Assembly: GCF_008974245.1 (NCBI RefSeq)
Contig: NZ_BBZI01000005.1
Coordinates: forward strand, 1,412,751-1,476,750
Source of the DNA: Streptomyces abyssomicinicus
GTDB lineage: Bacteria; Actinomycetota; Actinomycetes; Streptomycetales; Streptomycetaceae
Reading direction: 5' to 3'
DNA: 64,000 bases
Notes under the pieces: model-generated
What the model was told of the DNA's origin: nothing
Databases searched by the model: none
The model's input: the letters and a program-made list of their open reading frames with translations, nothing else
In this document: one piece after another, positions 63,406 to 64,000 of the stretch
Position numbering within the stretch: the stretch's first letter is position 1
How the letters are laid out: each line of letters starts with the position of its first letter
Program-made: the position numbers and the translations under genes

Positions 63406-63443
63406 CGGAAGGCCGCTCCGGAGAGATCCGGGGCGGCCTTCCG
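63406..63443 (+). terminator. hairpin after tRNA-Pro copy 2
   Basis: CGGAAGGCCGCTCCGGA pairs with TCCGGGGCGGCCTTCCG (17 bp, one G-U) around GAGA, 15 bp past the tRNA. Confidence 0.8.
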
Positions 63444-63571
63444 TCGTGTCCGGCGTCCCCCGTCCCGGGCCCCGGGGCGCCCACCGGCCGTGTGGCCGGC
63501 GGGCGGTTTCACGTTCTGATCGCCGGCCTGCCGCGAGCGCACCCGTGCTTTCGAAAGGCGAACACGAGGGG

Positions 63572-63614
63572 TTGACAGTGTCCATACACCGTGCGAACTA
63601 TGGGAGCGCTCCCA
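63572..63614 (+). promoter_or_regulatory. promoter with CebR operator TGGGAGCGCTCCCA
   Basis: TTGACA (63572-63577) with a -10 near GAACTAT 17-18 nt on is followed at once by the perfect 14-bp palindrome TGGGAGCGCTCCCA (63601-63614). That palindrome is the known binding site of CebR, the cellobiose-responsive LacI repressor of Streptomyces cellulase genes. Placement on the start of transcription fits repression relieved by cello-oligosaccharides. Confidence 0.9.
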
Positions 63615-63688
63615 CAGGTATCGGATCCACCTCTTCACCTTCCCGTTCCCCCGCGAGCCGAGAGGCCGACCGGAAAGGATTCCGCCCC

Positions 63689-64000
63689 ATGCTCCTCGCC
63701 AGGAGACCCCGACCCCGCCTGCGCGGCCCAGCCGTCGCGCTGGCCGCCTTATTGGCGTTACCCCTGACCATGACCAACCTGTCCGAGCCCGCCCACGCGG
63801 CCGCGGTGCAGTGCAGCGTCGACTACAAGACCAACGACTGGGGCTCCGGCTTCACCGCCGAGCTCACCCTGACCAACCGGGGCACCGAAGCCCTCGACGG
63901 CTGGAAGCTGACCTACGACTACGCCGGCAACCAGAAGCTGAGCAACGGCTGGAACGGCGTCTGGTCGCAGTCCGGCAAGACCGTCACCGTCACCAACACC
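63689..64000 (+). CDS. secreted CBM2-domain protein, probably a cellulolytic enzyme (3' partial)
   Basis: The first 104 residues are visible. An Arg-rich signal peptide (MLLARRPRPRLRGPAVALAA to about residue 38, ending AHA) is followed by a family 2 cellulose-binding module: VQCSVDYKTNDWGSGFTAEL, then GWKLTYDY and NGWNGVW with the surface Trp residues. The gene runs off the window, so the catalytic domain is not seen. N-terminal CBM2 in Streptomyces is found on GH6, GH48 and other cellulases. The CebR operator upstream supports cellulose use. Confidence 0.88.
   Translation, partial: MLLARRPRPRLRGPAVALAALLALPLTMTNLSEPAHAAAVQCSVDYKTNDWGSGFTAELTLTNRGTEALDGWKLTYDYAGNQKLSNGWNGVWSQSGKTVTVTNT

Overview
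The window is a very GC-rich actinobacterial chromosome segment. Heavy third-position GC use, frequent GTG/TTG starts, GTGA/ATGA stop-start overlaps, a conservon, class E sortase, CBM2/CBM25 secreted hydrolases and a cell-wall hydrolase with a c-di-AMP riboswitch leader all point to Streptomyces. From memory the gene order follows the S. coelicolor SCO675x-SCO680x region (hopanoid cluster, later tdh-kbl). No prophage, integrase, transposase or CRISPR array was seen.

Layout. 1-3.6 kb: end of a cell-surface polymer locus (CDP-alcohol phosphotransferase, glycosyltransferase, two-component ABC exporter). 3.85-14.5 kb: hopanoid operon, hpnC-hpnD-hpnE-prenyl synthase-shc-hpnG-hpnH-hpnO, then an XRE/cupin regulator with a twin palindromic operator and a coupled 46-aa membrane protein. 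14.6-20.7 kb: tyrosine phosphatase, riboswitch-controlled LysM/M23 hydrolase, SGNH hydrolase, metallo-beta-lactamase (MBL) hydrolase, HEAT protein. 21-25.6 kb: secreted CBM25-FN3-GH13 amylase and a secreted SGNH esterase. 25.7-30.4 kb: a putrescine oxidase cassette (TetR, oxidase, USP, permease). 30.4-33 kb: GH43 arabinanase with a detached lectin-domain remnant, and a jelly-roll protein. 33-37.7 kb: permease, methyltransferase, HAD, GNAT and sortase genes. 37.9-41.5 kb: a persulfide-detoxification regulon (rhodanese, CstR-like repressor, CstB-like dioxygenase, TauE) with three near-identical operators. 41.7-43.9 kb: patatin, a decayed MBL gene, a ferritin-like small protein. 44.3-48.3 kb: a conservon with cvnA, B and C but no GTPase gene. 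48.4-53.7 kb: threonine-to-glycine genes tdh-kbl, LysR, MmcQ/YjbR, MFS. 53.8-63.4 kb: two identical tRNA-Pro(GGG) genes bracketing NUDIX, a GntR/PrpF/extradiol-dioxygenase cassette with a half-deleted MFS gene, L-2-hydroxyglutarate oxidase, a siderophore-type binding lipoprotein, TSUP, DinB and DUF309. 63.4 kb to end: start of a CebR-controlled CBM2 secreted protein.

How the genes work together. The hopanoid operon encodes polyprenyl diphosphate condensation, squalene formation by the HpnCDE route, cyclisation to hopene, and side-chain extension and amination. The persulfide block pairs a repressor with operators in front of each of its transcription units. The clearest oddities are gene decay (the GH43 lectin tail, the MBL gene, the MFS N-half), absences relative to known relatives (ispG/dxs in the hopanoid cluster, cvnD in the conservon), and compact operators (XRE twin palindrome, three CstR sites, CebR box). 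All functions are assigned by reading motifs and recalling families; no database search was run.
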